Positions 61,956 through 64,000 of a stretch of DNA of 64,000 nucleotides are shown one piece after another. Every line of letters starts with the position of its first letter. Positions within the stretch are counted from its first letter, which is position 1. Origin of the DNA: Bacteroidota bacterium. Lineage in GTDB: Bacteria > Bacteroidota > Bacteroidia > Flavobacteriales > Flavobacteriaceae. The notes under the pieces are model-generated. The model saw nothing but the letters and a program-made list of their open reading frames with translations. It searched no databases and was not told the origin of the DNA. The stretch covers positions 1-64,000 of the forward strand of contig JAQCDS010000001.1 of the NCBI GenBank assembly GCA_027620655.1, given 5' to 3'. The translations under genes were made by a program, and so were the position numbers.

Positions 61956-62885
61956 TTACTTCTTTAAAAACTTAAAATATTGCCCAGAATTTAGGGCCAA
62001 AATATATAATCCAGAATTTAAATTTTGAATTTGAACAGACTCACCTCTTGAAATTGTTCCAGTTTGTACCATCATGCCCAACGCGTTTAAAATTCTACAG
62101 GATGTTTGTTTTTTGAGATTCTGGATTTGAAAATCAGTTAGAACAGGATTTGGAGTGATGAATATTTCTGCATCAAATTCTACAGAATTTGTGTTTAAAG
62201 TCCCCACACCTGAATTACTATCCTGATTTCGATTCCACTCACTTGCTGTAAAAATTTCATTTGGAGCATCTACATTACGCTGGTCATAGTAGTTGTGTTG
62301 CAATGTACCTTCCCAAACATCAAACACGGTCCAAGTACCATTTAGATTATAGAGCAGTTCAATTTTTGTATTTTAAGAATTATTAAAATCAGCATGTAAA
62401 TTAGCCCACCAACAACGTGCAAAGTGTTTGTTTGTTATTGAGCCACCAAGAATATCATGCATTATCGCATAGCCATAGCCGCCGGTACCGTTCATGATGT
62501 CATAGCCTTCTGAACTAAATCCATCTACTGCATAAATTTGTGTTCCAGCATAAAGTAAATCAGAAGAGCTAGGTCTATTTGAATAATCAGGAGGTGTACT
62601 CGATACATAATTCATTGGAACACTAGGACTAGTATTTTGACGAAAATAGCGTTCATGTGAGCTTCCATTTGCATCCGTATAACGAATTTTGTAATTATTT
62701 CTATCAATGTCGTTTTTTACTTCTAAAGCCACAAAAGCAACATCGTAAGTATTATTGCCTGATGCATAATCTTGTATATTGAAGATCGTCTTGATGTATA
62801 TATCGTCTTGTGGAGTAACATCAGGATTTTGTGAGAATACAAAAATGAAAAGATTGAAAAATAGAAGTGTTAGCTTTATTTTCAT
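61956..62885 (-). pseudogene. T9SS type A sorting-domain protein, split by an in-frame TAA
   Basis: Two frames in the same phase: 62885-62373 (signal peptide MKIKLTLLFFNLFIFVFSQ, then a beta-rich domain with YKIRYTDANGSSHERYF, and ending LHADFNNS) and, after TAA at 62373-62375, NTKIELLYNLNGTWTVFDVW leading to the C-terminal sorting domain (IFITPNPVLTDFQIQNLKKQ, NLNSGLYILALNSGQYFKFL). No frameshift: one TAA interrupts a reading frame of 310 codons. A start at 62327 would give only the sorting half without signal peptide. Read as a pseudogene by one nonsense mutation; function of the intact protein unknown. Confidence 0.75.
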
Positions 62886-62934
62886 TTATGGATATTTTAA
62901 ATTTTTATGAATGATTTGAGGTTAAAGAATGGTA

Positions 62935-62942
62935 CAAAAATA
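62935..62942 (-). promoter_or_regulatory. -7 candidate of the split T9SS gene
   Basis: Minus strand TATTTTTG fits TAnnTTTG, 50 bp upstream of the ATG at 62885; no -33 TTG at normal spacing. Low confidence. Confidence 0.3.
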
Positions 62943-63025
62943 TGTAATATATTTCAATTTTAAAAGAAAATCAATGTTTAATTCAATTGATAATCAGTAT
63001 ATTAATGAATTTTATGTTTGATGGC

Positions 63026-63985
63026 TTAAATCATTTTAGCATCCTTTTCAAAAGAGAATCCATTAAGAAAAGATTTTACATCCATTTGTTTTTTACCAGG
63101 GAATTTAAAGTCAATGACATTAATATAACCGTCATTAATGCATACGTTAATTGAAGATTTTTCAACGATTAGGGTGCCTACAGGCTTTTTGTGGTTTGAT
63201 TTTTCAAATTGGACTTTATAGATTTTGACATTATAGGTTTTTGTTCCATTGTCTAATTCTGCCCATGCCCCTGGATATGGATTCAATCCACGAACAAGAT
63301 TTTGAATATCTTCACCACTTTTTTGCCAATCAATTTTGCAATTTTCTTTATTAAGTTTATGCGCTGTTTTTAATTCAATGGATTGAGGCTGTTGTATTGT
63401 TTTTATAGTATTGTTACAAATAGCATCAACAGTTTTCAGCGTTAATAATTTACCTTCATTTATAAGTTTATCATGAAGTACACCTGCAGTATCATTGTCT
63501 AAAATAGGAACACTTTTTTGGAAAATTATAGCGCCTGTATCAATTTTTTCATCAATAAAAAATGTACTAACACCTGTTTCTTTTTCGCCATTAATAATAG
63601 CCCAATTGATGGGTGCTGCGCCTCTGTATTGTGGCAACAAGGATGCATGAAGATTAAAAGTGCCAAATTTTGGCAATTGCCAAACCGCTTGTGGTAACAT
63701 CCTAAACGCTACAACTACTTGCAAATCAGGGTCTAAAGCTTCTAATGTTGCAATAAAATCGGGATGTTTTAAGTTATCTGGTTGAAGAACATTCAGTTGA
63801 TGATTTTGGGCATATACTTTTACTGCAGATTGTTTTACTTTTTGGCCACGTCCTGCAGGGCGATCTGGTGCTGTAATCACCCCAACCACATTGTAATTTT
63901 GTTGTACTAATCCATCAAGAATATGAACTGCAAACTCTGGAGTTCCCATAAAGATAATACGTAATTGTTCTTTTGCTATGGACAT
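63026..63985 (-). CDS. fmt: Methionyl-tRNA formyltransferase
   Basis: 319 residues. Formylates the initiator Met-tRNA with 10-formyl-THF. Motifs: RIIFMGTPEFAVHILDG, APDRPAGRGQKVKQS, NLHASLLPQYRGAAPINWA (catalytic Asn/His core), GVSTFFIDEKIDTGAI with the catalytic Asp, and a C-terminal OB-like domain (NPYPGAWAELDNGTKTYNVK). Full length, starting at ATG 63985, 15 bp from the window edge, so its upstream promoter or neighbour is not seen. Confidence 0.95.
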   Translation of the reverse strand: MSIAKEQLRIIFMGTPEFAVHILDGLVQQNYNVVGVITAPDRPAGRGQKVKQSAVKVYAQNHQLNVLQPDNLKHPDFIATLEALDPDLQVVVAFRMLPQAVWQLPKFGTFNLHASLLPQYRGAAPINWAIINGEKETGVSTFFIDEKIDTGAIIFQKSVPILDNDTAGVLHDKLINEGKLLTLKTVDAICNNTIKTIQQPQSIELKTAHKLNKENCKIDWQKSGEDIQNLVRGLNPYPGAWAELDNGTKTYNVKIYKVQFEKSNHKKPVGTLIVEKSSINVCINDGYINVIDFKFPGKKQMDVKSFLNGFSFEKDAKMI

Positions 63986-64000
63986 TTAATTTGAAATTTA

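Overview
The window is a piece of an AT-rich chromosome from a member of the Bacteroidota, almost certainly the family Flavobacteriaceae; the genus cannot be resolved from sequence alone. The evidence is type IX secretion (T9SS) sorting proteins, an Oar-like TonB-dependent receptor, the large single-chain PurL, a short 950-residue CarB, DUF4199, DUF4252, DUF6495 and DUF6580 proteins, and the Bacteroidota promoter form (TTTG or TTG, about 19-20 bp, then TAnnTTTG) in front of many genes. No CRISPR array, insertion sequence, prophage or biosynthetic cluster is visible. Most of the window is conserved chromosome, with several accessory or decaying patches.

Layout. 1-4.8 kb: the 5' part of a large repeat-containing secreted protein, an orphan ABC-2 permease and a secreted M28 peptidase, all on the minus strand. 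4.86-13.07 kb: a fatty-acid degradation block on the minus strand (acyl-CoA ligase, MarR regulator, HCDH/ECH fusion, four-helix-bundle protein, thiolase, acyl-CoA dehydrogenase). A pair of identical palindromes sits in the regulator's promoter. 13.2-24.6 kb: purL, an RsmB-type methyltransferase, a BNR-repeat lipoprotein, an MsbA-like exporter, a phosphosugar mutase, a 55-residue protein, a GT2 glycosyltransferase and DUF4199. 24.7-34.6 kb: L31, a GlmU-like protein, a peptide-binding lipoprotein, mtaB, a GNAT-like protein, a lytic transglycosylase, L34 and carB.

34.5-36.45 kb is an eroded locus: fragments of YceI-like, tRNA_anti-like (OB-fold) and DUF5777 genes surround intact ankyrin and DOMON/T9SS genes. 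36.45-40.7 kb: DUF6580, an S41 protease lipoprotein, and divergently an ECF sigma factor, a one-TM partner and two DUF4252 proteins. 40.7-54.5 kb: purB, a glycosyltransferase, small membrane proteins, a DEAD-box helicase with a structured leader, rdgB-rlmH, nadC-yihY-priA, a LytTR regulator with an altered phosphoacceptor, and rpsF-rpsR-rplI. 54.6-64 kb: an Oar-like receptor, DUF6495, hisS, tRNA-Met, a START-like protein, a class IV aminotransferase, YqgE, a T9SS gene split by a stop codon, and fmt.

Points that stand out: the MarR operator pair over the beta-oxidation operon; a TAA codon that shortens ribosomal protein L34 while its usual tail is still readable downstream; a second gene cut by a single in-frame TAA; five convergent gene pairs that overlap by exactly their stop codons; the eroded 34.5-36.4 kb locus; and a LytTR receiver with Glu in place of the phosphoacceptor Asp.
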